Shown: positions 9,650-21,978, counted from the stretch's first letter. The stretch is 57,329 bases of DNA from Gammaproteobacteria bacterium (GCA_002684495.1 NYVG01000016.1:1-57329); one strand, 5' to 3'. The notes: generated by a model from the sequence alone, not told the origin. Program-made: numbers and translations.

Positions 9650-10360
9650 ACATATGCTGTGTTCAGCATTGTGCATCTGGCTGGCGATAGCGATGCAAGT
9701 CACTCGCAGAGGGAAGTTTGCGTTTTTGCAGCGGCAGGGTCGATATCCGCCAGTGCTTGAGTGCTCGGCTAGCAGAAGACTCCTAATCCATTCTTCGTAA
9801 GAATATGTTGATTGTTAATTATTCCATTTAAATTGGTTCAAGCAGGAGTATGATTATCCTTTTGCTGACTTTGATGAGCATCAGTGATTGACCCAGCTCC
9901 CAGCTAGCACCTCCATGAAACGAGTCGTAAAAAACGCGGAGCGCCGATTTTCCGTCACAATGAGGATGAGGCGCTTGTTTAGACATAGTTTTAAAAAAAA
10001 TTGTGTTCTCATAGTAGAGGTCGTACTTTTTCTAACCGAGAATTGGACAAAACTGGAACGTAGAAGTTTGGATTCACCGCGATGCCCAATTTCAAAGCGG
10101 CATTTAGTAGGATTTGGTTCGGCGTTGCGAAAGCGGTGTGCCAGGTTAGAGCGCGCCGAGAGTGCACAAAAGCTTTTGGGCACTAATGTTGACCCATCGT
10201 TAGACAGGGTTGCAAAGGCATTTATTTTTGGGCTCTGTTGAAAACATCGAATGTTGGGGTCTCGCGCCATATGGAGTGATAATGGGCAGCGTTATCTCCA
10301 AGCGAAAGGTTGCAGCTAGTTCGAAAAATAACGCAGGATGATTGAATTGCGAGGAAAGCT
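9650..10360. other. gene-free stretch upstream of sdhC
   Basis: About 0.7 kb without a supportable gene. It is visibly richer in A/T than its surroundings, with runs such as TTTAAAAAAAA near 9990. Two overlapping open frames on opposite strands (9888-10241 and 9881-10270) look random, lacking a convincing RBS and recognisable motifs. The only element I can support is a sigma-70-like promoter at its distal end. The stretch may be decayed sequence connected with the neighbouring pseudogene, or a long regulatory leader for the sdh operon. Confidence 0.5.
10254..10283 (+). promoter_or_regulatory. probable sigma-70 promoter of the sdh operon
   Basis: TTGGGG (10254-10259), an 18-base spacer and GATAAT (10278-10283) give a fair -35/-10 pair about 70 bases before the sdhC start. 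Confidence 0.45.
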
Positions 10361-10744
10361 ATGAAAATGGACCGTCCGGGTAGCGTGGGCTTATGGGAGA
10401 CCATTCTATTCAATTTATCACTGGTACCGATGGTATCGATCTCACATCGGGTGTCTGGCATGATCTTGTTTGGAGGCGTTGCCTTTGCACTCTACATTCT
10501 GGATTTGGCCTTGTCTTCCAGTAATGGATTTGCTCAGGCTGAAGCTTTGCTAATGTCTCCGCTTCCCAAGGTGATCATGTTGACCCTGCTTAGCCTACTG
10601 ATGTTTCACATCTTTCTTGGCATCAAGCACTTAATGTTGGATTTTCATATAGGCGACACAATTAGGGCGTCGCGAATAGGTTCGGCGTCGGTACTCGTGT
10701 TAACGGGTTTAAGTGTGGGAGTGTTGTATCAATGGCTTTGGTAA
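10361..10744 (+). CDS. sdhC: succinate dehydrogenase cytochrome b556 subunit
   Basis: This membrane anchor of complex II carries part of the quinone and haem b site. Its 127 residues contain three hydrophobic segments. The quinone-site motif S-I-S-H-R-V-S-G is near residues 26-33, and H-I-F-L-G-I-K-H-L holds the haem-ligand histidine. GAGGAAAG precedes the ATG. It is the first gene of sdhCDAB, and sdhD begins inside its last codons. Confidence 0.95.
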   Translation: MKMDRPGSVGLWETILFNLSLVPMVSISHRVSGMILFGGVAFALYILDLALSSSNGFAQAEALLMSPLPKVIMLTLLSLLMFHIFLGIKHLMLDFHIGDTIRASRIGSASVLVLTGLSVGVLYQWLW

Positions 10745-11103
10745 TGCGGTTTTCGGGAATATCCGGTCGTGGAGTGACAGACTTTGTCCTGCAAAGAGTC
10801 ACAGCAGTAATCCTTACCTTGTATACGTTAGTAGTGGTGGGCTTTTTCGCGTCGAATCAAGTCGATTACCAGACGTTCGAAGCTTTCTTCGGCAGCTTTG
10901 CCATGAAGGTTGCAAGCACTGTCGCGATACTGGCTACGATCGGCCATGCGTGGGTGGGAATGTGGACAATTGGAACAGATTATATCCAACCTGGACACTG
11001 GGGACTGCCTGACTCGGCAGATAAGATAAGAGTTGCATACCAAGCCGCTTGCATAGCGATTATGGCGGTTTATTTCCTGTACGCGCTCACTGCGATCTGG
11101 TGA
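10732..11103 (+). CDS. sdhD: succinate dehydrogenase membrane anchor subunit
   Basis: This is the second membrane subunit of complex II, 123 residues with three membrane segments. The G-H-A-W-V-G-M-W segment carries the haem ligand, and the following D-Y belongs to the ubiquinone pocket. ATG at 10732 has GGGAG ten bases upstream and overlaps the sdhC end by 13 bases; a second in-frame ATG at 10744 overlaps the sdhC stop codon but is poorly spaced from that RBS. Confidence 0.94.
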   Translation: MALVMRFSGISGRGVTDFVLQRVTAVILTLYTLVVVGFFASNQVDYQTFEAFFGSFAMKVASTVAILATIGHAWVGMWTIGTDYIQPGHWGLPDSADKIRVAYQAACIAIMAVYFLYALTAIW

Positions 11104-11153
11104 GAGTGGGAGGGCTTGATTGTGTTGATTACCCGGAAACTCTAGGAATATAG

Positions 11154-12926
11154 ATGACAAAATTACGAACGATGGATTTTGACGGCGTTATTGTCGGAGG
11201 CGGGGGCTCCGGTCTTCGAGCTGCACTGCAGCTCGCGCAATCGGGGCTGAAAACGGCGGTTATTACCAAAGTATTTCCGACCCGATCGCATACGGTTTCA
11301 GCGCAAGGCGGCATTACTTGTGCGATCGCGAGCGATGATCCAAACGACGACTGGCGATGGCACATGTACGACACTGTCAAAGGGTCGGATTACATTGGCG
11401 ATCAGGACGCTATCGAATATATGTGCTCAGAGGGTCCCCAGGCGGTATTTGAGCTTGAGCATATGGGATTGCCATTCTCCCGCACTGAGTCTGGCCGGAT
11501 CTACCAACGACCATTTGGCGGTCAGTCGAAAAACTTCGGTGAGGGCGGGCAGGCGGCTCGAACCTGCGCTGCCGCTGACCGTACTGGCCACGCTCTACTC
11601 CACACTCTTTATCAAGCTAACGTGAAAGCCAACACGACGTTTATGAATGAGTGGTTTGCGATTGATTTGGTAAAAAACCAAGATGGTATTGTCACGGGAG
11701 TGATTGCGCTGTGTATCGAGACTGGAGAAGTCGTGCATGTGACCTCTAAGGGGACTGTACTCGCGACAGGAGGTGCTGGGCGGATTTATGCATCTACCAC
11801 GAACGCGTTGATGTGTACTGGCGACGGCTTCGGTATGGCTCTGAGAGCAGGCGTGCCTATGCAGGATATGGAAATGTGGCAGTTTCATCCAACGGGTATA
11901 GCTGGTGCAGGCACTCTTGTCACAGAAGGGTGCCGTGGCGAGGGCGGATACCTGATTAATAGCGATGGTGAGCGTTTTATGGAGCGTTATGCACCGACCG
12001 CCAAAGATTTGGCGGGACGCGATGTGGTTGCTCGATCAATGGTTCTCGAGATTCTTGAAGGCCGAGGTTTCGGTCCTGAGGGCGACCATGTGAAACTTAA
12101 GCTCGATCACTTAGGCGAAGACGTCTTAAACAGTCGGCTGCCGGGGATTTTGGAGTTGTCTCGTACTTTCGCTCACGTCGACCCCGTCAAGGAGCCCATT
12201 CCCGTAGTGCCAACGTGTCATTATGCGATGGGTGGTATTCCTACCCAAGTAAGCGGTCAGGCAATCACTCAGGACAGCTCGGGTGGAGACGTTGCTGTGG
12301 AAGGCCTTTATGCCGCCGGAGAGGCAGCGTGCGTCTCTGTACATGGTGCTAATCGATTGGGCGGAAACTCTTTACTCGATCTTGTGGTATTCGGAAGAGC
12401 AGCGGGTATGCATTTGGAAGAGGTGATGCAACAAGGCGTTTCATACAGAGATGCGTCGGAATCTGATGTTGAGGCTGCGCTGGATCGGTTAAACCGCTGG
12501 AACGAGAGCTCGTCAGGCGAGTCAGTGTATGACTTGAAAAAAGAGCTGCAGACGACGATGCAAAATGGTTTCGGTGTGTTTCGCGACGGAGCAAATATGC
12601 AGAGCGGAAAAGTTAAGTTGGAAGAACTGCGCGAACGCATCAACGCCGCACATATGCCTGACAAGTCTGCTGCGTTTAACACAGCAAGACTGGAGGCTTT
12701 GGAACTCGATAACTTGCTGGAAGTCGCGGAAGCGACAGCTATTGCGGCGGAAGCACGAAAAGAGAGTCGCGGGGGCCATGCGCGCAACGACTATCAGGAT
12801 CGTGACGATGAAAATTGGCTGTGTCACTCCCTTTATTATGCAGATGGCAAGCGGGTCGCCAAAAGAGCCGTTAATTTTGCTCCAAAGACTATGGATGCTT
12901 TCGCTCCTAAAGTGCGTGTTTACTAG
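11154..12926 (+). CDS. sdhA: succinate dehydrogenase flavoprotein subunit
   Basis: This catalytic subunit oxidises succinate to fumarate on the cytoplasmic face of complex II. Its 590 residues match the family. The FAD-binding GGGGSG is at 15-20, and His46 in [10 protein letters not shown] is the expected covalent FAD attachment site. The active-site blocks H-P-T-G, R-G-E-G-G and [10 protein letters not shown] are all present. It lies 50 bases after sdhD in the operon. Confidence 0.97.
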   Translation: MTKLRTMDFDGVIVGGGGSGLRAALQLAQSGLKTAVITKVFPTRSHTVSAQGGITCAIASDDPNDDWRWHMYDTVKGSDYIGDQDAIEYMCSEGPQAVFELEHMGLPFSRTESGRIYQRPFGGQSKNFGEGGQAARTCAAADRTGHALLHTLYQANVKANTTFMNEWFAIDLVKNQDGIVTGVIALCIETGEVVHVTSKGTVLATGGAGRIYASTTNALMCTGDGFGMALRAGVPMQDMEMWQFHPTGIAGAGTLVTEGCRGEGGYLINSDGERFMERYAPTAKDLAGRDVVARSMVLEILEGRGFGPEGDHVKLKLDHLGEDVLNSRLPGILELSRTFAHVDPVKEPIPVVPTCHYAMGGIPTQVSGQAITQDSSGGDVAVEGLYAAGEAACVSVHGANRLGGNSLLDLVVFGRAAGMHLEEVMQQGVSYRDASESDVEAALDRLNRWNESSSGESVYDLKKELQTTMQNGFGVFRDGANMQSGKVKLEELRERINAAHMPDKSAAFNTARLEALELDNLLEVAEATAIAAEARKESRGGHARNDYQDRDDENWLCHSLYYADGKRVAKRAVNFAPKTMDAFAPKVRVY

Positions 12927-12976
12927 CCGCTCTTCTATTAATTCACGGCAATTTCGAAGATTTAAGGAAATCAGAA

Positions 12977-13684
12977 ATGTTGGTTAGTGTTTATCGGTAT
13001 AACCCAGATGTAGACGAAGTCCCTGCGATGCGGGATGTGGAAGTTGATATTCCTGAAGGTAAAGACCTGATGGTTCTAGACGTTCTTCAGTTGATCAAAG
13101 ACAAGGACCCATCCCTGAGCTTTCGGCGCAGCTGTCGCGAGGGAGTATGCGGCTCAGATGGGATGAACATGAATGGGAAAAATGGCTTAGCGTGCATAAC
13201 ACCGCTCTCGGAGGTCGTGAAGCGTAAAAAGCTTGTTCTCCGTCCCCTCCCTGGGCTGCCAGTAGTGCGGGATTTGGTTGTCGATATGAGCCAGTTCTAT
13301 GAGCAGTACTCGAAGGTGCAACCCTATTTGGTTAACAACAATCCTCCCCCTGAAGGACAAGAGCGCCTGCAATCGATCGAGGATCGCGACAAAATAGATG
13401 GTTTGTACGAGTGTATCTTGTGTGCCTGTTGTTCCACTTCTTGCCCGTCGTTTTGGTGGAACCCGGACAAATTCATTGGTCCAGCCGGTTTGCTCCAAGC
13501 GTATCGGTTTTTAGCGGATTCTCGAGATACGGACACCGAAGAGCGTTTAGCTAATCTAGATGACCCCTTCAGTGTATTCCGCTGTCGTGGCATCATGAAC
13601 TGTGTCAGCGTTTGTCCCAAGGGTCTCAACCCAACCCGGGCGATCGGTAAAATCCGCTCTATGTTATTACAGCGGGGTACTTGA
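12977..13684 (+). CDS. sdhB: succinate dehydrogenase iron-sulfur subunit
   Basis: This subunit passes electrons from FAD to quinone through three Fe-S clusters. The 235 residues hold the 2Fe-2S cysteines in S-C-R-E-G-V-C-G-S plus a later L-A-C, the 4Fe-4S set in C-I-L-C-A-C-C, and the 3Fe-4S set in C-R-G-I-M-N-C-V-S-V-C-P-K. ATG at 12977 follows TAAGGA. A GC-rich inverted repeat (GCCGCC and GGCGGC near 13700-13722) lies between this gene and sucA, but it has no T-run and could be only a weak attenuator. Confidence 0.97.
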   Translation: MLVSVYRYNPDVDEVPAMRDVEVDIPEGKDLMVLDVLQLIKDKDPSLSFRRSCREGVCGSDGMNMNGKNGLACITPLSEVVKRKKLVLRPLPGLPVVRDLVVDMSQFYEQYSKVQPYLVNNNPPPEGQERLQSIEDRDKIDGLYECILCACCSTSCPSFWWNPDKFIGPAGLLQAYRFLADSRDTDTEERLANLDDPFSVFRCRGIMNCVSVCPKGLNPTRAIGKIRSMLLQRGT

Positions 13685-13773
13685 CCTATTAACCACAGCC
13701 GCCGTGTTGGGGCGCGGCGGCCCCTAAAACATTTCGGCCTTTCGGCGCGAGTCGTAGCTAAAGAGGCGAAGCA

Positions 13774-16620
13774 GTGACTGACAGTTTTATGCAGCGTATG
13801 CAAAAGAGTTCTCATCTGGGAGGGCTGAACGCTGCATACATCGAAGACCTATACGAAACTTACCTTGAAGACCCTGGCGCGGTAGCCGAAGTTTGGCGCA
13901 GCTATTTTGAAACTCTACCGATAGTCGATGGGGCAATTGGTGCCGACACGCCGCACTCTTCGGTGGTGCAACATTTTGAGCGGCTGGGTCGCAACCGGCT
14001 TAAGGCCAAGCCGGAAAAGGTCGCTACGCATATCTCAGATGAACATCAAGTGCGGCAGATGCGCGTGCAGGACCTCATATCGGCTTACCGTCACCGTGGC
14101 CACAAGCGTGCGAATATTGATCCCTTGGCGATGATGGAGCGTCCTGCGACGCCAATTCTAGAGCTGGACTATCACCGGTTGTCGCCTGCTGATCTTGATG
14201 AAACCTTTAATACCGGTACTTTTCACTACGGTGACGGTACCGCCAAGTTGCGGGACATAGAAACTGCGTTGCAGCAAACCTATTGCGGCTCCATCGGCGC
14301 TGAGTACATGCACATTGTTGACGCTGCAGAGCAATTGTGGGTGCAGCAGCGTTTAGAGAGCGCGCGCAGCCGGCCAAGTTTTGATGCGAAACAAAAGCAG
14401 GCCATCCTTGAACGGCTGATTGCTGCAGAGGGGTTGGAGAAATACTTACACCGGCGTTATCCGGGCACCAAACGCTTTGGCCTAGAAGGGGCTGAAAGTC
14501 TGATACCGATGTTCCACGAACTGCTACAGCGTCTGGGTGATCATGGTGTGGTGGAATCGGTGATCGGTATGGCGCACCGCGGCCGCTTGAATGTTCTGGT
14601 AAACATACTCGGCAAAAACCCTGGCGATTTGTTTGACGAATTTGACGGCAATGTACGCATTGAGAACGGTTCGGGTGACGTGAAATATCATCAGGGTTAT
14701 TCCTCGAGTGTTATGACCCGTGGCGGTGAGATGCACCTAGCGCTGGCGTTTAATCCCTCGCATTTAGAAATTGTCGGCCCTGTGGTTGAAGGGTCTGTGC
14801 GTGCACGTCAGGATCGGCGCAACGATCCGGTAGGCGACCAGGTTGCGCCAATTGTGGTGCATGGAGATGCGGCGTTCGCTGGGCAGGGCGTGGTGATGGA
14901 GACATTTCAGATGTCTCAAACCCGTGGCTTTCGCACTGGCGGCACGATTCATATCATCGTCAACAATCAAATTGGCTTTACCACTGATCGTCAGGAAGAC
15001 GCGCGTTCAACAGAATATTGCACCGAAGTTGCCAAGCTGGTGCAGGCGCCGATTCTCCACGTTAATGGCGATGACCCCGAGGCGGTAATTTTTGCCACCC
15101 ATCTGGCTGCGGATTACCGCATGACTTACCGCAAAGATGTGGTCATCGACTTAGTTTGTTATCGGCGGCGTGGTCATAACGAGGGCGAAGAGCCGATGAA
15201 GACTCAGCCGCTCATGTATCAAAAGATCCGCAATCACCCATCGGTGTGCGAACAGTATGGGAATTCTTTGGTTGAGGCTGGCGTGGTAGAGCGCGAGCGG
15301 GTCAATGAAATGGCAGATCGCTATCGCGATACCATTGAGACCGGCGAAAGCGTGGCGTTGAGTTTGGTGCAGGAGCCAAATACCGAGTTGTTCGTCGACT
15401 GGAATCCTTACATTGGTCATGATTGGGATGCCCCTGGCGATACTCGAGTTGCCCAGGCGGACTTTCAGCGGGTTGCAGCCAAATTAGAAAATTTGCCTAA
15501 CGGCTTCGTGCTGCACCGCCAGGTCAGCAAAATACTAGACGATCGACACCGCATGGCCGCCGGTGCTAAACCGTTGAATTGGGGCATGGCAGAGATCATG
15601 GCCTATGCGACGCTGGTGGATGCAGGTGTGCCCGTGCGCATGACCGGGCAAGACGTTGGGGTGGGAACGTTCTCCCATCGGCATGCGTCATTGTTCAACC
15701 AAAAAGATGGCGAACGCATTATTCCCCTGAATCATGTACGCGAAGACACGCCGTTTGAATTGTATGACTCGCTGCTGTCGGAAGAAGCGGTACTCGCTTT
15801 TGAATATGGCTACGCAGCCACTGCACCTAAGTCGCTGGTGGTATGGGAAGCACAGTTTGGTGACTTTGCTAATGGCGCGCAGGTGGTCATCGATCAGTTC
15901 ATCAGCTCCGGCGAAACCAAGTGGGCGCGTCTATGTGGGTTGGCCATGTTGTTACCCCACGGTTTTGAAGGTGCCGGCCCAGAGCATTCGTCAGCGCGGT
16001 TAGAACGGTTTCTGCAAATGTGTGCAGAGCACAATATGCAAATTTGTATTCCCTCAACGCCGGCTCAGGTATTCCATATGTTACGGCGTCAGGCGATCCG
16101 CCCAGCACGCAAACCACTGATAGCGCTTACGCCAAAGAGTTTGCTGCGCCATAACCTAGCTGTTTCTACTTTAGAGGAACTGTGCGAGGGCGAATTCCGC
16201 ACGGTGATTGATGAACTGGACGATCTCAATCCGAAGAAGATCGATCGCTTGGTTCTGTGTAGTGGCAAGGTCTATTACGATCTTCTGGAAGCGCGTCGTG
16301 AGGCTAACAGTGAAAGTGTTGCCATCATTCGCCTAGAGCAGTTGTATCCATTCCCTGAAGCCGCATTGGCAGAATTACTAAGCCAATACGGCAAGCTGAA
16401 AACAGCAGTGTGGTGTCAGGAAGAGCCTATGAACCAGGGCGCGTGGTATTCTTCCCAGCATCATATTCGCAAAGTGCTGCAGCAGCATTTGCCCCAGTTA
16501 CCATTAGACTATGTAGGCCGCGAGGCCTTCGCAGCGCCCGCTGCAGGTTCACCGAGCTTGCATATTGAACAACAACAACAGCTTGTAAACGAAGCATTAT
16601 TTGGGAAACCAAATGCCTAA
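13774..16620 (+). CDS. sucA: 2-oxoglutarate dehydrogenase E1 component
   Basis: This thiamine-diphosphate enzyme decarboxylates 2-oxoglutarate and transfers the succinyl group to SucB. At 948 residues it is close to the usual 930-945. The N-terminal E2-binding stretch (S-H-L-G-G-L-N-A-A-Y-I-E-D-L-Y) and the ThDP region with I-G-M-A-H-R-G-R-L-N-V-L and the later H-V-N-G-D-D-P-E-A are visible, as is the family's Q-D-V-G-V-G-T-F-S-H-R-H-A. Translation starts at GTG (13774) after AGAGGCG. It is the first gene of the sucAB-lpd-sucCD run. Confidence 0.97.
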   Translation: MTDSFMQRMQKSSHLGGLNAAYIEDLYETYLEDPGAVAEVWRSYFETLPIVDGAIGADTPHSSVVQHFERLGRNRLKAKPEKVATHISDEHQVRQMRVQDLISAYRHRGHKRANIDPLAMMERPATPILELDYHRLSPADLDETFNTGTFHYGDGTAKLRDIETALQQTYCGSIGAEYMHIVDAAEQLWVQQRLESARSRPSFDAKQKQAILERLIAAEGLEKYLHRRYPGTKRFGLEGAESLIPMFHELLQRLGDHGVVESVIGMAHRGRLNVLVNILGKNPGDLFDEFDGNVRIENGSGDVKYHQGYSSSVMTRGGEMHLALAFNPSHLEIVGPVVEGSVRARQDRRNDPVGDQVAPIVVHGDAAFAGQGVVMETFQMSQTRGFRTGGTIHIIVNNQIGFTTDRQEDARSTEYCTEVAKLVQAPILHVNGDDPEAVIFATHLAADYRMTYRKDVVIDLVCYRRRGHNEGEEPMKTQPLMYQKIRNHPSVCEQYGNSLVEAGVVERERVNEMADRYRDTIETGESVALSLVQEPNTELFVDWNPYIGHDWDAPGDTRVAQADFQRVAAKLENLPNGFVLHRQVSKILDDRHRMAAGAKPLNWGMAEIMAYATLVDAGVPVRMTGQDVGVGTFSHRHASLFNQKDGERIIPLNHVREDTPFELYDSLLSEEAVLAFEYGYAATAPKSLVVWEAQFGDFANGAQVVIDQFISSGETKWARLCGLAMLLPHGFEGAGPEHSSARLERFLQMCAEHNMQICIPSTPAQVFHMLRRQAIRPARKPLIALTPKSLLRHNLAVSTLEELCEGEFRTVIDELDDLNPKKIDRLVLCSGKVYYDLLEARREANSESVAIIRLEQLYPFPEAALAELLSQYGKLKTAVWCQEEPMNQGAWYSSQHHIRKVLQQHLPQLPLDYVGREAFAAPAAGSPSLHIEQQQQLVNEALFGKPNA

Positions 16621-16655
16621 GGGTAATCCCCAACCACCCGTGATGGAAACCAACT

Positions 16656-17879
16656 ATGGACATTAAGGCGCCGACCTTTCCTGAATCAATTGCTGACGGC
16701 AGTGTTGCCGAGTGGCATCACCAAGCGGGCGATTTTGTCGCCAAGGACGCTTTGTTGGTGGATATTGAAACCGATAAGGTGGTGATCGAGGTCTATGCGC
16801 CAGAGGATGGTGTGCTGACCAGTATCGTCAAAGCTGAAGGCGAAACGGTATTGTCAGAAGAGGTAATTGCGCAGTTTACGCCGGGTGCCAGCGCAGCGGC
16901 TGAGACTGCAGACAGCGTCACTGAAGATGTGCCGAGCGCTGGCGCAGAAGAGGACCGGTTTGCTAGCCCAGCTGCAAAGAAACTGGCAGCTGAAAACAAT
17001 TTGGACTGGTCCGGTATTGCCGGCACCGGCAAAGACGGCCGCATTACCAAGGAAGATGTTGCGTCGGCGCTGCTTAAGCCTGCCGCGCCTGAGCCAGCGC
17101 CGGTGGCACCAGAACCAGCCGCGCCTGTCGCCAGCAGCCCAGCGCAGCCGGTGGCGGTGGATTACTCCGATGAAGGTAGAGTGGAGCGTCGTGTGCCGAT
17201 GACACGGTTGCGCGCCAGTGTTGCTAAACGTCTGGTGGCCGCCCAGCAGAATGCTGCCATGCTAACGACCTTTAACGAAGTGGATATGCAGCCGATTATG
17301 ACCCTGCGTAAACGCTATCAAGCCGAATTCCAAAAGGCGCACAATGACACGCGATTAGGCTTTATGTCGTTCTTTGTGCGTGCCGCCACTGAGGCGCTAA
17401 AACGCTTTCCGGCGGTGAACGCCAGCATTGACGGTGACGACATCGTGTACCATGGCTACTACGACATTGGCGTGGCTGTCTCAACCGACCGGGGTCTGGT
17501 CGTACCCGTCCTGCGCAACACAGATGCTTTGGGTCTGGCCCAGATTGAAGATGAAATTGCGGCCTTTGGTGCTAAAGCCCGGGACGGTAAGTTGGCGCTA
17601 GAAGATATGGCGGGCGGTACGTTTACCATTTCCAATGGCGGCATTTTTGGCTCCATGATGTCGACGCCGATTCTTAATCCACCGCAGACGGGTGTTCTAG
17701 GGATGCACAACATTCAAGATCGTGCGGTAGTGGTAGATGGTGAGATCGTGGTGCGTCCGATGATGTACCTGGCATTGTCCTACGATCATCGGTTGATCGA
17801 TGGGCGCGAGGCGGTACAGTTTTTGGTGGCAATCAAAGGCATGATCGAAGACCCTGCACGGATCCTATTGGAACTGTAG
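16656..17879 (+). CDS. sucB: dihydrolipoyllysine succinyltransferase (E2)
   Basis: This is the core of the 2-oxoglutarate dehydrogenase complex, 407 residues. The order is a lipoyl domain (lipoylated Lys in D-I-E-T-D-K-V-V), an Ala/Pro-rich linker, the E3-binding domain ([11 protein letters not shown]), a second Pro/Ala linker, and the catalytic domain with H-R-L-I-D-G near the C-terminus. It begins 35 bases after sucA. Confidence 0.97.
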   Translation: MDIKAPTFPESIADGSVAEWHHQAGDFVAKDALLVDIETDKVVIEVYAPEDGVLTSIVKAEGETVLSEEVIAQFTPGASAAAETADSVTEDVPSAGAEEDRFASPAAKKLAAENNLDWSGIAGTGKDGRITKEDVASALLKPAAPEPAPVAPEPAAPVASSPAQPVAVDYSDEGRVERRVPMTRLRASVAKRLVAAQQNAAMLTTFNEVDMQPIMTLRKRYQAEFQKAHNDTRLGFMSFFVRAATEALKRFPAVNASIDGDDIVYHGYYDIGVAVSTDRGLVVPVLRNTDALGLAQIEDEIAAFGAKARDGKLALEDMAGGTFTISNGGIFGSMMSTPILNPPQTGVLGMHNIQDRAVVVDGEIVVRPMMYLALSYDHRLIDGREAVQFLVAIKGMIEDPARILLEL

Positions 17880-17985
17880 CGTTTGCCAGTAAAGTAACCG
17901 TCTCGGTGATCGGGCAAGGCAGAGAAAACCAAACACCTGCCCAATTCAATTGGAGCGCCGGCTCCGAACGTTTAAATTGGCATGA

Positions 17986-19470
<1,485 letters not shown>

Positions 19471-19543
19471 TAGTAACAAAGACAAAGCGCGTTCGCGCGC
19501 AGACACGAGTATCTTATAAACATTTAGGGGAGGAGCGCGCGCA

Positions 19544-20713
19544 GTGAACTTACACGAATATCAGGCCAAGGGCCTATTTGCCGAATACGGTTTACCCGTA
19601 TCAGAGGGCCACGCTGTCGATACTGCAGACCAAGCAGTAGCCGCAGCGGAAAAAATCGGTGGTAACCGTTGGGTGGTAAAAGTTCAGGTACATGCGGGTG
19701 GCCGCGGCAAAGCGGGCGGTGTCAAGCTTGCAGACTCCCTAGGTGAAGTAAGAGCGTTTGCTGATCAGTGGATCGGTAAGAATCTCGTTACCATTCAGAC
19801 CGACGAAAATGGCCAGCCGGTTAGCAAGATCTATGTTGAAAGCTGCACCGATATCGCTACCGAGTTGTATTTGGGCGCCGTTGTGGACCGTGGCACACGC
19901 CGCGTAGTGTTTATGGCCAGCACCGAAGGCGGGGTCGAGATCGAAACCGTTGCAGAAGAGACGCCAGAGAAAATTTTGCGCGCAGTTATTGACCCCTATG
20001 TGGGCGCCCAGCCGTTCCAGGGCCGACAGTTGGCCTTTGAACTGGGTCTGCAAGGCGCACAAATTCGCCAGTTCACCGATCTGTTTATGGGTCTGGCAAA
20101 ACTGTTTGAAGAGACCGATTGCTCATTGCTCGAAATTAACCCTCTGGTTATTACCGAAGAGGGCAATGTGCACTGTTTGGATGCCAAGATGAACGTCGAC
20201 GGCAATGCGCTTTATCGTCAGCAGAAGATTGCGGCGATGGACGACCCAAGCCAAGAAGACGAACGTGAGGCACAGGCGGCAGAGTACAACCTTAACTATG
20301 TGGCGTTGGACGGCAACATTGGCTGTATGGTCAACGGCGCTGGCTTAGCCATGGGTACCATGGATTTAGTGAAGCTGCATGGAGGCAACCCTGCTAACTT
20401 CCTCGACGTGGGTGGCGGCGCGACTAAGGAAGCCGTCTCTGAAGCGTTCAAAATTATCCTATCCGATAGTGCAGTAAAAGCCGTGTTGATCAATATCTTC
20501 GGCGGCATCGTCAGCTGTGCGACCATTGCTGAAGGCATTATTGGTGCGGTTAAAGAAGTGGGTGTCGAGGTGCCTGTAGTGGTGCGCTTTGAAGGTAATA
20601 ATTCCGAGTTAGGTCGTCAGACTTTGGCGGACAGCGGACTCAATATCATTCCCGGAGAATCATTAGTAGACGCGGTCGAAAAAGCCGTGGCTGCAGCAGG
20701 AGGGCAGTCATGA
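19544..20713 (+). CDS. sucC: succinyl-CoA synthetase beta subunit (ADP-forming)
   Basis: With SucD it converts succinyl-CoA to succinate while making ATP. The 389 residues contain the ATP-grasp fold ([12 protein letters not shown]) and the C-terminal CoA-ligase part with N-I-F-G-G-I. Start is GTG at 19544 after a strong GGGGAGGAG. A small GC-rich hairpin (GCGCG-TTC-GCGCGC near 19487) lies in the leader. The gene overlaps sucD by four bases. Confidence 0.96.
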   Translation: MNLHEYQAKGLFAEYGLPVSEGHAVDTADQAVAAAEKIGGNRWVVKVQVHAGGRGKAGGVKLADSLGEVRAFADQWIGKNLVTIQTDENGQPVSKIYVESCTDIATELYLGAVVDRGTRRVVFMASTEGGVEIETVAEETPEKILRAVIDPYVGAQPFQGRQLAFELGLQGAQIRQFTDLFMGLAKLFEETDCSLLEINPLVITEEGNVHCLDAKMNVDGNALYRQQKIAAMDDPSQEDEREAQAAEYNLNYVALDGNIGCMVNGAGLAMGTMDLVKLHGGNPANFLDVGGGATKEAVSEAFKIILSDSAVKAVLINIFGGIVSCATIAEGIIGAVKEVGVEVPVVVRFEGNNSELGRQTLADSGLNIIPGESLVDAVEKAVAAAGGQS

Positions 20714-21585
20714 GCATACTGATCGATCAAGACACCAAAGTAATTTGCCAAGGTTTTACTGGCTCCCAAGGGACATTGCACAGCGAACAAGCTCTCGCTT
20801 ATGGCACCCAATTAGTGGGTGGCGTAACCCCGGGTAAAGGCGGCGGTACCCATTTAGGCTTGCCGATATTCGATACGGTGGCTGAGGCCGTTGCCGCTAC
20901 TGGTGCAACAGCATCAGTAATCTACGTACCCGCAGGCTTCTGCAAAGACTCAATCTTAGAAGCGCTGGATGCAGGCATAGAACTTATTGTGTGTATTACC
21001 GAGGGCATACCCACGCTGGATATGCTGGCGGTCAAAGCGCGTCTGGAGCTCACTAACGCGCGCATGATTGGGCCAAACTGCCCAGGCGTTATTACCCCGG
21101 GAGCCTGCAAGATTGGCATTATGCCCGGTGACATCCACTTGCCCGGTAAAGTCGGTATCGTCAGTCGATCCGGCACCCTCACTTACGAGGCGGTCAAGCA
21201 GACGACAGATCGTGGGTTTGGCCAAAGCTCGTGTGTGGGCATCGGCGGCGACCCCATCCCTGGCAGCCACTTTATCGACGTATTGGAATTATTCGAAAAC
21301 GACCCGGCTACTGAAGCCATCGTTATGGTGGGCGAAATCGGCGGCACCGCCGAGGAAGAAGCGGCGGCGGATATCAAAGCCAATGTCACAAAGCCCGTTG
21401 TGGGCTACATCGCGGGCGTTACTGCACCTCCGGGTAAGCGTATGGGGCATGCTGGGGCGATTATCGCGGGCGGTAAGGGCACAGCGGACGATAAATTCGC
21501 CGCACTGCAAGACGCTGGTGTACGCACGGTCCGCAGCCTCGCGGAAATTGGTGATGCGTTAGCCGACGTTACCGGCTGGTCGTAG
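20710..21585 (+). CDS. sucD: succinyl-CoA synthetase alpha subunit
   Basis: This subunit carries the phosphohistidine intermediate; the His lies in the C-terminal K-R-M-G-H-A-G-A-I. The 291 residues include the N-terminal CoA-binding G-F-T-G-S-Q-G-T and the S-R-S-G-T-L-T-Y-E block. Its ATG overlaps the sucC stop (ATGA). It is the last gene of the TCA run. Confidence 0.97.
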   Translation: MSILIDQDTKVICQGFTGSQGTLHSEQALAYGTQLVGGVTPGKGGGTHLGLPIFDTVAEAVAATGATASVIYVPAGFCKDSILEALDAGIELIVCITEGIPTLDMLAVKARLELTNARMIGPNCPGVITPGACKIGIMPGDIHLPGKVGIVSRSGTLTYEAVKQTTDRGFGQSSCVGIGGDPIPGSHFIDVLELFENDPATEAIVMVGEIGGTAEEEAAADIKANVTKPVVGYIAGVTAPPGKRMGHAGAIIAGGKGTADDKFAALQDAGVRTVRSLAEIGDALADVTGWS

Positions 21586-21606
21586 ACCTTTTACTTTCCA
21601 ATTGAG

Positions 21607-21632
21607 TATGCCCCTGCGCAAGTGGGGGCATA
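21607..21632. terminator. inverted repeat after sucD, possible weak terminator
   Basis: TATGCCCC (21607-21614) pairs with GGGGCATA (21625-21632) across a 10-base loop, between the ends of convergent sucD and the lipoprotein gene. No T-run follows, so intrinsic termination is uncertain. Confidence 0.45.
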
Positions 21633-21651
21633 GATCGCCATTCTAGATTGG

Positions 21652-21978
21652 TTATTCCTCTTGGGGTTGACCCAAACATTTTGCGTTGTACAGCGCACCC
21701 AAGTGGGTCATTCGAGCACTGATCGAGTCCTGATTCTTATTCGATCGTAACTCGTTGACGATAATTCCTTGCCAGAATACCAGCGCCATACCGGCATTTT
21801 TAGCGCTGATGCCTGAGTCCTCCTTGACCTGCTCAAAAGTTGCTCCCAATTGCTTCAACTCGTCCTGCAGCGCGGCACAGGACTTGGTGTAGTCGTCAGG
21901 TTGCACGGTCTGCACTGCACGATTGCTGACGCAGCCGAAAATTAGCAAAACTGAAAGGCATAAGGGGATCAATTTCAT
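21652..21978 (-). CDS. small putative lipoprotein, unknown function
   Basis: I do not recognise the family. The likely start is the ATG at 21978, giving 108 residues with a short basic N-terminus, a hydrophobic core and a lipobox ending F-G-C; a longer upstream frame would bury this signal. The mature part is mostly helical-looking, with a C-A-A-L-Q-D-E-L segment and a C-terminal L-Y-N-A-K-C. Three cysteines remain besides the lipidated one only if the signal Cys is included. It sits alone between sucD and the divergent htpG. Confidence 0.65.
   Translation of the reverse strand: MKLIPLCLSVLLIFGCVSNRAVQTVQPDDYTKSCAALQDELKQLGATFEQVKEDSGISAKNAGMALVFWQGIIVNELRSNKNQDSISARMTHLGALYNAKCLGQPQEE

Noticed and set aside
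9881-10270. 129-codon minus-strand frame, and a 117-codon plus-strand frame over the same bases
   Set aside because: The two overlap on opposite strands, neither has a recognisable motif, RBS or plausible composition, so neither is called.
12308-12787. 159-codon antisense frame inside sdhA
   Set aside because: A shadow of a well-supported conserved gene, with low-complexity Ser-rich content.
13700-13726. GC-rich inverted repeat between sdhB and sucA as a terminator
   Set aside because: No T-run follows; termination would also split the TCA operon, so it is only mentioned under sdhB.
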